Below are positions 31,644 to 39,844 of a DNA stretch of 64,000 nt, one piece after another. Positions within the stretch are counted from its first letter, which is position 1; every line of letters starts with the position of its first letter. The stretch is from Amycolatopsis keratiniphila subsp. keratiniphila. Lineage in GTDB: Bacteria > Actinomycetota > Actinomycetes > Mycobacteriales > Pseudonocardiaceae. The translations under genes were made by a program, and so were the position numbers. The notes below the pieces were generated by a model, which saw only the letters and a list, made by a program, of their open reading frames with translations, was not told the DNA's origin and made no database searches. Location of the stretch: assembly GCF_001620365.2 (NCBI RefSeq), contig NZ_LQMT02000034.1:62001-126000 (forward strand), given 5' to 3'.

Positions 31644-34370
31644 CGATGCGGCGGAACGGGCATAGGCCTCCACCCGGCTCTGCAGATCGCGCCGGGTGGA
31701 AGGCCCCGCCTGTGTCGGCAGGCCGAGGTCGGCGGGCAGATCACTCCGGCTCACGTTGAGCTTGCGGTAGACACGGGTGAGGTGCTGTTCGACCGTGCTG
31801 ATCGTGACGTGCAGGCTGCGGGCGATCTCCCGGTTGGTGTTGCCCCAGGAAGCCAATTCGGCCACGAGCCGCTCGGCGTCGCTGAGCGATTCCAGTCCCT
31901 GTTCGGCACCCGTGGCTCCGGCGCGGGCGGGCCGTTGCTGTCCGGTGAGCCCGGAGACCAAGGGCTCGGCACGGCACAACGTGGCCAGGTGCAGCGCCCG
32001 GCGGGTGACCATCCGTGCCCGGCGGCCGTCCCCGGAGGCGCGGTGGGCGTCGCCCAGCACGGCCAGCGCCTTGGCCAGTTCCAACCGGTCCTGCGCCGCT
32101 TCCAGATGCTCGACCGCCACCGCGGCGGTCCGCGCGCGGCTCCGGTCTCCCCGATCCGTGTTGCTCGCCCGGATACGGGCTTCGACCCCGCGCAGCTTGC
32201 CGCAGTCACCGCCGGGCAGGCTCGCCTGCTCGTCCAGCAGCCGCACCACTTCCCCGCCCTCGCCGAGTTGCAAGTGGACCTCGGCGGCGTCGGACCGCCA
32301 TGGCAGCAGGACCGGGCTGTCCAGCCCCCATTCGGCCATCAGCGAACCGATCGACCGGAAGTCGCCGAGCGCGGCACGGAAACCCCCGGTGTGGAGGTAG
32401 TAGTAGCCGCGCGCACGCAGGTATCGCAGGCCCCACACGGTGCGGAACATCGCGGCGGGCACCGGCCTGCCGAGTTCGGCGGCCGCGTCCTCGAACCGGC
32501 CCATCCCCACCAGCGCGGCGACGAGCACGCCCAGCGGGCCGCCGATGGCGGTGCCCCAGCCTTCCGCGGGCAGGACTTCGAGCGCCCGCCGGGCGTGCGT
32601 CTCCGCCGCGGGCAGATCGCCCGCGGTCAACGCGATATGCGCGCGGGAACCCAGCAGTGTCGCCTCCAACGACAGGATCCCGCGCCGCTCCGCCTCTTCG
32701 AGCAGCTGATCACACCAATGCGCGGCGCTGCCCAGCTCGTCGGCGTAGACCAGGGACAGCAGCGCGAACAGGCACGGTTCGAGCGGCATCCGGCGCAGGG
32801 CGCAGACTTCCAGCAGGCGCAACGCCTCGCGCACCAGGTCTTCGCTCGGGCCGTTGACGATCACGGCACGCAGGACGTGCATCGAATGCAGCAGCGCGTC
32901 GCTGGCCCTGGTCACCACGTCGTTGCGGGCCTGCTCGGGATCGACGGAGGCGAGGTGGCCGGTCATCCCCGGATGGGTGATCGCGATGTGCAGCGAGAGG
33001 GTCTGCACATCCGCGGCGTCGTCCGGGGCGAACTTGTCCTCGTTCGTGGCCAGCCAGTCGAGGATCGGGCCGGCCTCGTCGTACCAGCCGTGCCAGAGGA
33101 GCTGCCCGGCCAGCATGATCGCCTCGCGGGCGGTGAATCCGCCGTTTTCGACGGCCTCGACGGCACCGCCGAGCCAGCGCGGCACGGTCGCCGGATCGAG
33201 CAGCCAGCCCAGCGAGATCGCGCGGGCGTCCACACCGGACGACTCGCGGCCGGGACGGGGATGGGCCGCCAGGTGCAGGTATCGGCGCGCCAGCTCGACA
33301 TCGCCTTCGTCCAGGCAGCGTGCCGCGGCGTCGAACAACGCGGTGACCCCCCATTCGTCCGGCGCGCAGCCCGCTGCCAACAAGAGCGCCGCGACCTCGC
33401 CGTCGTCCGCGCCGCGCGAGCGCAGCGCGGAAGCCGTGCGGACACGCAGATCGGTGGCGCGGCCGGCACCGACCACGGACCGCACGGCGGCGGCCAGCCC
33501 CGGCGACCGGAACGCGGGAACGTCCCCGTCGGCGAACAGTCCGATACCGCCCAGGGCGCGCACGAGCGCGGGCAGCGAGGCCTCGTCGACGCCCAGGACG
33601 GTGGCGAGCACGGCCGGATCCGTCGTGTCGCCGAGCACGGCGACGCACTCCGCGAGCTCGGCCGCCTGCGGCGCGATCCGGCCGAGGCAGACCGACACCA
33701 CCTCGCGGAAGGCGTGGCCCGGTGCCACCGGCAGCCGGTCCTCCGCGTCCACCGCGAGCAGGTCTTCCACGAGAGCGCGCACCAGCAGCGGGTTTCCGGC
33801 GGTCATGGCGTACACCTCGTCGACGAGCCCGGGGTCGCCGGGGCCGTCCAGGTGGCCGGACAACACTTCCAGCACCCCGGACGGCGTCAGCGCCGGCAGT
33901 CTGATCGACCGGAAACCGGGCAGCCGCAACAGTTCCGCGTACATCGCGGCCCAGGACGGCGTGGCCTCGACATCACCGGCCAGCACGACCAGCACACCGA
34001 GGGCGCTCAACCGCGCCGCGGCGGCGGGCAGTTCCACCGGCGCGGCGCCCACCCGGTGCAGGTCGTCCACGAACACGGCCAGCGGCCCCTGCGCGACCAG
34101 TTCGGTGAGCGCCGCCATCGGGTCGGCGCCTCGATGCCCCGCCGCGGCGGCGACCTCGGCCGTCAGATTCCAGTGCCGCGTACCGCTCGACGCGGCCGTG
34201 ACCGTGACACAACGCACTCCGCCCTCGGCGGCCAGCCGGGCGAATTCCGCCAGCAGCACGGTCTTCCCGCTGCCGATGGAACCGCGCACCGTCACGACAC
34301 CGCCGAGGCCGGCCTTCACCATCCCTTCCAAGGTCGTCAATTGCCGATTACGTTCGACCAGCGCAACCAC
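31629..34370 (-). CDS. LAL (large ATP-binding LuxR) pathway regulator
   Basis: About 913 aa. ATPase domain at the N-terminus with Walker A GSIGSGKT near residue 33 and a Walker B-like LAVFVDDLHRV. The long middle is TPR-like helices. The C-terminal LuxR helix-turn-helix is LSDAERLVAELASWGNTNREIARSLHVTISTVEQHLTRVYRKLNVSR. Such LALs (TrdH in tirandamycin) are cluster-situated activators. Start GTG 34370 is chosen because GGGGG lies 5 nt upstream; GTG 34382 is also in frame. It is transcribed alone between two terminator-like or AT-rich gaps. Candidate targets are the TAGGGG direct repeats. Confidence 0.9.
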   Translation of the reverse strand: MVALVERNRQLTTLEGMVKAGLGGVVTVRGSIGSGKTVLLAEFARLAAEGGVRCVTVTAASSGTRHWNLTAEVAAAAGHRGADPMAALTELVAQGPLAVFVDDLHRVGAAPVELPAAAARLSALGVLVVLAGDVEATPSWAAMYAELLRLPGFRSIRLPALTPSGVLEVLSGHLDGPGDPGLVDEVYAMTAGNPLLVRALVEDLLAVDAEDRLPVAPGHAFREVVSVCLGRIAPQAAELAECVAVLGDTTDPAVLATVLGVDEASLPALVRALGGIGLFADGDVPAFRSPGLAAAVRSVVGAGRATDLRVRTASALRSRGADDGEVAALLLAAGCAPDEWGVTALFDAAARCLDEGDVELARRYLHLAAHPRPGRESSGVDARAISLGWLLDPATVPRWLGGAVEAVENGGFTAREAIMLAGQLLWHGWYDEAGPILDWLATNEDKFAPDDAADVQTLSLHIAITHPGMTGHLASVDPEQARNDVVTRASDALLHSMHVLRAVIVNGPSEDLVREALRLLEVCALRRMPLEPCLFALLSLVYADELGSAAHWCDQLLEEAERRGILSLEATLLGSRAHIALTAGDLPAAETHARRALEVLPAEGWGTAIGGPLGVLVAALVGMGRFEDAAAELGRPVPAAMFRTVWGLRYLRARGYYYLHTGGFRAALGDFRSIGSLMAEWGLDSPVLLPWRSDAAEVHLQLGEGGEVVRLLDEQASLPGGDCGKLRGVEARIRASNTDRGDRSRARTAAVAVEHLEAAQDRLELAKALAVLGDAHRASGDGRRARMVTRRALHLATLCRAEPLVSGLTGQQRPARAGATGAEQGLESLSDAERLVAELASWGNTNREIARSLHVTISTVEQHLTRVYRKLNVSRSDLPADLGLPTQAGPSTRRDLQSRVEAYARSAASPQGR

Positions 34371-34436
34371 AAAGACCCCCACGGCACATTTATTTTGCAC
34401 AGCGGAGTCAGACCGGCTTAATCGCCGGCCAAGAGA

Positions 34437-34453
34437 CCCCAGGCACACCCCAG
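34437..34453. promoter_or_regulatory. Weak relative of the 11-bp direct-repeat site upstream of the LAL gene
   Basis: CCCCAG-GCACA-CCCCAG: two hexamers with the same 11-bp period, 67-83 bp upstream of the LAL start, but with AG in place of TA. It suggests autoregulation if real; it could be chance in this GC-rich sequence. Confidence 0.3.
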
Positions 34454-34620
34454 TCATCGGGAAATGCGATCCAGTCCCGATGCTTCGTGTTGATCACGAT
34501 ACCAGAGGAGTAGCCGGGATGTCAGGTTACACAGAGCAGTCTCGCTTATCACCCATTTGAGCTATTGATATGCGGCAGTCGATTCACGCCCGTCGACTAA
34601 AGCGTCCGTGTTTACCCCAT

Positions 34621-35262
34621 TCATGAATATTTGGGAAACGGGTTGTGCTTTTCCAGTGCTTCTGCCATGCGCACCGAACTCTCGGTGCCCCGTGCCCGAA
34701 ATGCCTTCGCTTGGGCGGCCATGTCCCGTGGTGTCTTGTTCTGCCCCAGCTTGAAGATGCCGTCGATCCGGCCGATGAAGATCTCGAAGCCCTGGATGAG
34801 TTGCAGATACTCGTCGAAAAGCTCCGAGGACTGACGAGGCAGCACGAACGGTTCTTTGGGAGCCAAACGAGCCTCCTGATCGGCGATCAGGTCGGTCAGC
34901 TGACGCACCGTCCTCGCGTCGTCGAGCAGCCGTGGCCGCCCCTTCACGTGCACCGCCGCGTAAGCCCAGGTGGGGAAATGCGGTTGGCTTTCGTAGTGGT
35001 CGGGCGAGATGTACGAACTCGGACCGGTGAAAGCGACCAGCACCTCGACGTTCTCGGACAACGCTTTCGCGATGGGATTGCCCCGTGACAGGTGACCACG
35101 CAGCTTGCCGTACGGCCAGGAGTCCCGGTCGAGTACGAACGGGAGATGCACGGCGGCGGGCGAACCGAACATGGAGAGCGTGAGCAGACCGAACGGGTAC
35201 TCCTCGATGAGGTCGTGCTGCGCCTCCAGATCGGGGGCGCGGAAGTACTCGGGCCGGTACAT
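34621..35262 (-). CDS. PaiB-type FMN-binding protein
   Basis: 213 aa. It has the PaiB-family layout: MYRPEYFRAPDLEAQHDLIEEYPFGLLTL at the start, HLPFVLDRDSWPYGKLRGHLSRGNP, VLVAFTGPSSYISPDHYES, PTWAYAAVHVKGRPRLLDD, and a C-terminal FIGRIDGIFKLGQNKTPRD. These proteins have a split-barrel FMN fold and were first described as negative regulators in Bacillus, though many are probably flavin oxidoreductases. The ATG overlaps the stop of the FAD monooxygenase gene (ATGA), so the pair is co-translated; a flavin reductase or redox-partner role is possible but unproven. Confidence 0.85.
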   Translation of the reverse strand: MYRPEYFRAPDLEAQHDLIEEYPFGLLTLSMFGSPAAVHLPFVLDRDSWPYGKLRGHLSRGNPIAKALSENVEVLVAFTGPSSYISPDHYESQPHFPTWAYAAVHVKGRPRLLDDARTVRQLTDLIADQEARLAPKEPFVLPRQSSELFDEYLQLIQGFEIFIGRIDGIFKLGQNKTPRDMAAQAKAFRARGTESSVRMAEALEKHNPFPKYS

Positions 35263-36767
35263 CAGTCCTCCACCAGTGCGAAACCGTCCAGTGCGGACAG
35301 ATAGCCGAGTACCGCCTGCGCGTCGTCCGCGGGCGCGATGAGACCGATGTAGCCGTCCGGCCGCACCAGGACGAGCCGGTCGTCCGGCGCGGCGTACGCC
35401 TCGGGATGTTCGGTCAGGAGGACGGTCCGCACGTCGCCGGGCTGCCGGTCGGCCACGGTGGCGAGCGCCGGCGCGGTGCTCGCGCCGACACCCACCAGGG
35501 TGAAATGCGGGCCGCGGAAGACGTCGAACAGCGTGCTCGCCCCCGGGCACGGCGAATCGGGCGCCCGGTCACCCGCGCGGAGCGCACCGCCGTCGACGAG
35601 GTCGCGGCTGAGCGGGCCTTCGCGGTAGTTCAGGCCGAGCTGCAAGGACTCCTCGGTCAGCCCCTTTTCGGCGCCGCCCTTGCCTGCCAGCATGGCCTCG
35701 AAGATCAGGTCGCCCGCGTCACAGGCGGTCTTGAGCGTCCACTCGGCGATGGGCACCCGCTCGCGCTCGTAGGTGTCGAGCAGCCCGTCGTCGGCACCAT
35801 CGAGGACCCTGGCCAGCTTCCAGCTCAGGTTGTACGCGTCCTGCACTCCGGTGTTCGCGCCCAGCGCGGCCGTGACCGGGTGCACGTGGGCCGCGTCCCC
35901 GGCCAGGAAGACACGATCCACGCGCAGGGTGTCGACCATCCGCACGTTCCGCTTCATGGTCGACATCCAGGTCGGGTTGCCGAGCCGGATCGGCATCCCG
36001 GTGATCCGGTCCACCGCGGACTGCAACGCCTCGAGTGAAGGACCCATCGGCGTGCCGTCGGCGTCCATCGGCGGCGACGCCTGGATCTGCCAGGTGCCGG
36101 TGTCCGCGAGCGGGCACAGCAGGAGGATGCCGCGCTCCATGTCGTACCACTGGTACCAGGCGTCCGGCTCCAGCCCGTCGACCTCGACGTCCCCGACGAG
36201 CAGCTTGCGGTCCTCCTCGGTGAACCCGCGGAACTCCAGCCCGAGCGCCTTGCGCACGGTGCTCGCCCCGCCGTCGCATCCGACCAGGTAGTCGGCGGTG
36301 ACCTCTTCGGATCCTTCCGCCGAGCCGAGCGTCGCCTTCACCCCTTCGGGGCCCTGCTCGAACCGCAGCAGTTCGACCCCGGACTCGACCGTGTGCCCGG
36401 TTTCCGCGAGGCGATCCCGGAGGATCCCCTCGACCAGTGACTGGCGGACGAACAGCAGCCGCCGGTACGGCGCGTCCGGCCGCGGATCGTTGGCCTCGTA
36501 CGGGACGGCTTCACTGACGATCCGATCGCGGTGGTACCGCCGGAACGGCAACCGGGTGGTGCCCACCCGCATGACCTGGTCGACGATGCCGAAGTCGTCG
36601 AACACTTCCTGGGTTCGGGGCTGGATCCCGGCTTTGCCGCGGGACGCGGTGGTGAACTTCGCGTCCCGGTCGATGATGCGCACCGGGACACCTCGCCGAG
36701 CGAGGTCGTAGGCCAGTGTGAGACCGGTGGGACCGGCGCCCACGACAAGAACATTGACAGAATTCAT
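35262..36767 (-). CDS. Class A FAD-dependent monooxygenase
   Basis: 501 aa. N-terminal dinucleotide motif VLVVGAGPTGLTLAYDLARRGVPVRIID, DG motif DYLVGCDGGASTVRKALGLEF, and GD motif RVFLAGDAAHVHPVTAALGANTGVQDAYNLSWKLA, followed by a thioredoxin-like C-terminal domain (about 400-500). It belongs to the PHBH/aromatic-polyketide hydroxylase group that also includes rifampicin monooxygenase. It is not a BBE-type flavoprotein, so it is not a TamL/TrdL counterpart. It could hydroxylate or epoxidise the product or serve in resistance. ATG 36767 has GGA upstream; ATG 36791 in the same frame is possible. The direct-repeat site at 36862-36879 lies about 100 bp upstream. Confidence 0.88.
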   Translation of the reverse strand: MNSVNVLVVGAGPTGLTLAYDLARRGVPVRIIDRDAKFTTASRGKAGIQPRTQEVFDDFGIVDQVMRVGTTRLPFRRYHRDRIVSEAVPYEANDPRPDAPYRRLLFVRQSLVEGILRDRLAETGHTVESGVELLRFEQGPEGVKATLGSAEGSEEVTADYLVGCDGGASTVRKALGLEFRGFTEEDRKLLVGDVEVDGLEPDAWYQWYDMERGILLLCPLADTGTWQIQASPPMDADGTPMGPSLEALQSAVDRITGMPIRLGNPTWMSTMKRNVRMVDTLRVDRVFLAGDAAHVHPVTAALGANTGVQDAYNLSWKLARVLDGADDGLLDTYERERVPIAEWTLKTACDAGDLIFEAMLAGKGGAEKGLTEESLQLGLNYREGPLSRDLVDGGALRAGDRAPDSPCPGASTLFDVFRGPHFTLVGVGASTAPALATVADRQPGDVRTVLLTEHPEAYAAPDDRLVLVRPDGYIGLIAPADDAQAVLGYLSALDGFALVED

Positions 36768-36861
36768 TGTTATTCCACATCCAGAATTCATGAGATCTCG
36801 CCGACAAGGAGAATCGCCTCAACGATTCACTCACGTTAACCAGCCGCTGAATCCTCCCCCA

Positions 36862-36879
36862 CCCCTAGCCGACCCTTAC
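36862..36879. promoter_or_regulatory. Candidate activator site: direct repeat with 11-bp period
   Basis: CCCCTA-GCCGA-CCCTTAC on the plus strand, TAAGGG and TAGGGG halves on the coding strand, 95-112 bp upstream of the FAD monooxygenase start and 43 bp past the helicase stop codon. Confidence 0.55.
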
Positions 36880-36921
36880 GGTCGTCCCCGGAACCCGCAC
36901 CACCGCGGATTCCACTGTGGC

Positions 36922-39063
36922 CTAATGGATTTCGGCCAGCACTCGTTCGCCGTCGAGAGCCGCCGGGAGCGGCTGGGCGTGCACGACGTGAAGCCTGCTC
37001 ACCGCACGGGTCAGTGCCACGTACAACCGCTGGAGCCCGCGGGGTTCCGCGTCGACGATGCGGCTCGGTTCGACGACCAGGACCGTGTCGTATTCAAGAC
37101 CTTTCGCCAGGGTCACCGGGGCGAGTGTCACGCGTTCCGCCTCCAGGACATCCCCGCCGAGGACCGTGTGCGTGATGCCTTCGGCGGTCAAGATCGCATG
37201 CAGTTCCGGAATCTCTTCGTCGGCGGCGATGAGGCAAACGGAACCTTCCCGCGACAGCGCGGTTTCGCACGCTTCGACGAGCGTTTCGGTCCGCCTGTCC
37301 GCGCTCGTCCGGGTCACGTGCAGCGCGTCCGCGCTGTGCCGGAAGGAGGTCGGGCCCGTCAGATCCGGGGCGATATGCGGCAGGAGACGGGCCGCGTAGT
37401 CCAGCACCTCGGCGGGCACGCGATAGCCGCGGTCGAGGACTTCGATCCGCCCGCCGGGACGGTCGAGATGGGCGAGCACCTCCGACCAGTCGCGCACCGC
37501 CGAGGGGCTCGTCGCCTGTGCCAGGTCTCCCAGCACCGTGCAGGCACCCGCGACCCGGCGGGAGATCGCCCGGAAATGCATCGGGCTGAGATCCTGGGCC
37601 TCGTCGATCACGATATGCCCCAGCCGGACCGGCCGATCGACCAGGCCCGCGGCTTCGTCGAGCAGGGCGAGGTCGAGCGTCGACCAGACCATCGCCTTGA
37701 CACTGCGCGGACGCGGGCTGAGCAAGATCGTCCGCTGGTGTTCCGGCGACAGGACGCCGTCGGCCGCGGCGGCCAGCCGGTCCGGATCCGTGAGGAGGTC
37801 GAAGACCAGGCGCGCGGGGTCGATGGCAGGCCACATCCCGCGGACTGCCTGGCCGATCGCCCTGTTGCGGCAAAGCTGGGTCAGCGTGGTCCCCGCGCGG
37901 CCGACCCGTTCCATCTGCCGCAGCACGCGGTGCGCCAGGCGCTGGACGAGCAGTTCGCGGCCGGCGCCGTAGCCGGTCCGCCTGCTGAGCACGTCCTCGA
38001 GCTCGTCGGCCTGCTCCTCGACGGACACCCGCCAGGTGCGGTGCTGGTGTTTGAGCTCCAGCGGCTCCGTCGGCCGGGTGATCTGCGACCACAGGTGGCG
38101 CCGGAGCACCTCCGCCATCTCCAGGCCGCCCTTGATATGCGCCGCGGCCGGGTCGTCGACGCGGCCGACCGTGCGGCCCGCGCCGGTGAGGTCGTCGATG
38201 GTGACCTGGGAGACCTCGATCTCGCCCAGGGCGGGCAGGACGTTGCGGATGTAGGCGAGGAACGAGCTGTTGGGGCCGATGACGGCGACGCCGCCTTCCT
38301 TGCGCAGCCTGTCCCGCTCGGCGAACAGCAGATAAGCCAGGCGATGCAGGCCCACCGCGGTCTTGCCGGTGCCCGGCGCGCCCTGGATGCAGAGCGTCTG
38401 ATCGACGGCGGCGCGGACCAGGCGCATCTGCTCGGGCTGGATCGTGGCCACGATGTCGCGCATCGGCCCCTGGCGGGGGCGCTCGATCTCCGCCGCCAGC
38501 AGGCCGCCCCCGTCGCCGGAGCGGACCTCGCCGGTGAGCGGTTCGTCCTCGTAGGCGGTGAGCACCCCGTTCTGGTCGAAGCCGTACCGGCGGCGGACAC
38601 GCACGCCCATCGAGTCACCGGAGGACGCTTCGTAGAACGCGCGCGAAAGCATCGCGCGCCAGTCGATCACGATGGGCTCGCCGTCTTCGTCGCGGACACC
38701 GCGACGGCCGACGTAGACGAGGTCGCTGTCCTCGGTGCGCGTGTGGGAGTCACCGCCGCGGACCGAGTCGGCCTTGATGTCGAAGACGTCGCCCGCCGGG
38801 TAGTCGAGGCGGCCGAAGAACAGCGGCACGTCGTCGAAGCCGGACAGGTCCTTGACCACCTGCTTGCGGAACTCGCGCAGCGCGTGGTTGAAGTACTTGT
38901 CCGTGACGGCGTCGCCCTCGGCCGCGCCGCTGTCGAGCATCGCGGTGACCTCGCCGCGCATGCGGGTCAGCTTCGCGCGGCAATGCTCCATGAAATCGCG
39001 CTCGACGCGGATCTCCGCGTCTTCCTGGTGTCCGGTGGGGAGCTTCACGTCCCGCGCAGCCAT
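36922..39063 (-). CDS. HelD/HelR-like RNA polymerase-associated helicase, probable self-resistance
   Basis: 713 aa, superfamily 1 helicase of the HelD type. An N-terminal coiled region (about 1-80, RVERDFMEHCRAKLTRMRGEVTAML) precedes the RNAP-binding segment. Walker A IQGAPGTGKTAVGLHRLAYLL is near residue 231, Walker B GHIVIDEAQDLSPMHF near 486, and the C-terminal motif region LAPVTLAKGLEYDTVLVVEP follows. Known biology: actinobacterial HelR proteins bind RNA polymerase and displace rifamycins, giving resistance. Tirandamycin/streptolydigin-type tetramates also target RNA polymerase, so a HelR inside this cluster fits target protection (inference). It is divergent from PadR 2 across a 78-bp gap carrying the PadR operator. 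Confidence 0.85.
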   Translation of the reverse strand: MAARDVKLPTGHQEDAEIRVERDFMEHCRAKLTRMRGEVTAMLDSGAAEGDAVTDKYFNHALREFRKQVVKDLSGFDDVPLFFGRLDYPAGDVFDIKADSVRGGDSHTRTEDSDLVYVGRRGVRDEDGEPIVIDWRAMLSRAFYEASSGDSMGVRVRRRYGFDQNGVLTAYEDEPLTGEVRSGDGGGLLAAEIERPRQGPMRDIVATIQPEQMRLVRAAVDQTLCIQGAPGTGKTAVGLHRLAYLLFAERDRLRKEGGVAVIGPNSSFLAYIRNVLPALGEIEVSQVTIDDLTGAGRTVGRVDDPAAAHIKGGLEMAEVLRRHLWSQITRPTEPLELKHQHRTWRVSVEEQADELEDVLSRRTGYGAGRELLVQRLAHRVLRQMERVGRAGTTLTQLCRNRAIGQAVRGMWPAIDPARLVFDLLTDPDRLAAAADGVLSPEHQRTILLSPRPRSVKAMVWSTLDLALLDEAAGLVDRPVRLGHIVIDEAQDLSPMHFRAISRRVAGACTVLGDLAQATSPSAVRDWSEVLAHLDRPGGRIEVLDRGYRVPAEVLDYAARLLPHIAPDLTGPTSFRHSADALHVTRTSADRRTETLVEACETALSREGSVCLIAADEEIPELHAILTAEGITHTVLGGDVLEAERVTLAPVTLAKGLEYDTVLVVEPSRIVDAEPRGLQRLYVALTRAVSRLHVVHAQPLPAALDGERVLAEIH

Positions 39064-39092
39064 GTCCGTCGCCCCCTGAAGCCGTCCGAGCA

Positions 39093-39115
39093 AAATAGTA
39101 CAATCAGACTATACT
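39093..39115. promoter_or_regulatory. PadR-type operator between HelR-like and PadR 2 genes
   Basis: AAATAGT, 7-nt spacer, GACTATACT. All 16 fixed positions match the site at 22277-22299, though the core is a shorter repeat (ATAGT/ACTAT). It lies 30 bp from the helicase start and 27 bp from the PadR start, so one bound repressor could block both promoters. Confidence 0.75.
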
Positions 39116-39141
39116 TGCCGGACCAAGTCACGGGAGCAGGA

Positions 39142-39717
39142 GTGCGGACTCTCACTGCGCTGGGCCTCACGGTGCTGCGCCTGCTCACCGATCGGCCGCA
39201 GCACGCCTACGAGCTGCGGCAGCGGATGCGCGAACAGGGGCTGGACCAGATCGTCAAGGTCACGCACGGCGCGCTGTACAACACGGTGGACACCCTGGCG
39301 AAGGCCGGGCTGATCGAGCCGGTCGAGACGATTCGGAACGGCAGGCGCCCCGAACGGACCGTCTACTCGATCACCGCGCCGGGCCGCGAACTCGCCCGCG
39401 AACGGTTGCGCGAGCTGCTGGTCACCCTCACCCCGGAGTACCCCGTCTACTGCGCCGCACTGGCGTTCATGTCCCTGCTGACAGCGGAGGACGCCGCGAG
39501 CAGGCTCGAACATCGATGCGTACTGCTCGAAGGCAGGCTCGCGGCGTCGCAGGCCGAGTACGACGCGCTGACCGGACGCGATGTGCCGCGCGTGGCCTTG
39601 GTGGAGATGCGGCACCTGCGGGCCCATCTGCGGGCGGATCTCGACCTCACGCGGGCCCTGGTCGACGAGATCCACAGTGGGCGGCTGGAGCTGAGCGGTT
39701 CCGCCGCCGTGCGGTGA
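39142..39717 (+). CDS. PadR-family transcriptional repressor 2
   Basis: 191 aa from GTG 39142 with GGGAG upstream. It is nearly collinear with PadR 1: RTLTALGLTVLRLLTDRPQHAYELRQRMREQGLDQIVKVTHGALYNTVDTLAKAGLIEPVE, then NGRRPERTVYSITAPGRE, and the same C-terminal block EMRHLRAHLRADLDLTRALVDEIHSGRLE. The strong similarity over the whole length suggests duplication within the cluster. It most likely controls itself and the divergent HelR-like gene. Confidence 0.9.
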   Translation: MRTLTALGLTVLRLLTDRPQHAYELRQRMREQGLDQIVKVTHGALYNTVDTLAKAGLIEPVETIRNGRRPERTVYSITAPGRELARERLRELLVTLTPEYPVYCAALAFMSLLTAEDAASRLEHRCVLLEGRLAASQAEYDALTGRDVPRVALVEMRHLRAHLRADLDLTRALVDEIHSGRLELSGSAAVR

Positions 39718-39774
39718 AGGCTTTGGCGGGAGTCGTGGCTCAGGTCGCCCGGTTGATGCCGACTTGACCGATCA

Positions 39775-39839
39775 CCCAAGTGCGTGAAGGCCCCCTTCAC
39801 TGCGCTGGACGCAGTGAAGGGGGCCTTCACGTACTTGGG
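39775..39839. terminator. Bidirectional 30-bp hairpin between PadR 2 and the PKS operon end
   Basis: Arms of about 30 nt (39775-39804 and 39810-39839) with one mismatch around CTGGA. The core is GTGAAGGCCCCCTTCAC, itself a palindrome, repeated in both arms. It lies between two convergent stop codons (39717 and 39845) and should terminate both transcripts. Confidence 0.85.
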
Positions 39840-39844
39840 CCGGG

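Noticed and set aside
35262..36767. TrdL/TamL-type flavin oxidase of the tirandamycin pathway
   Set aside because: Motifs are those of class A hydroxylases (GxGxxG, DG, GD), not of BBE-like enzymes with covalent FAD.
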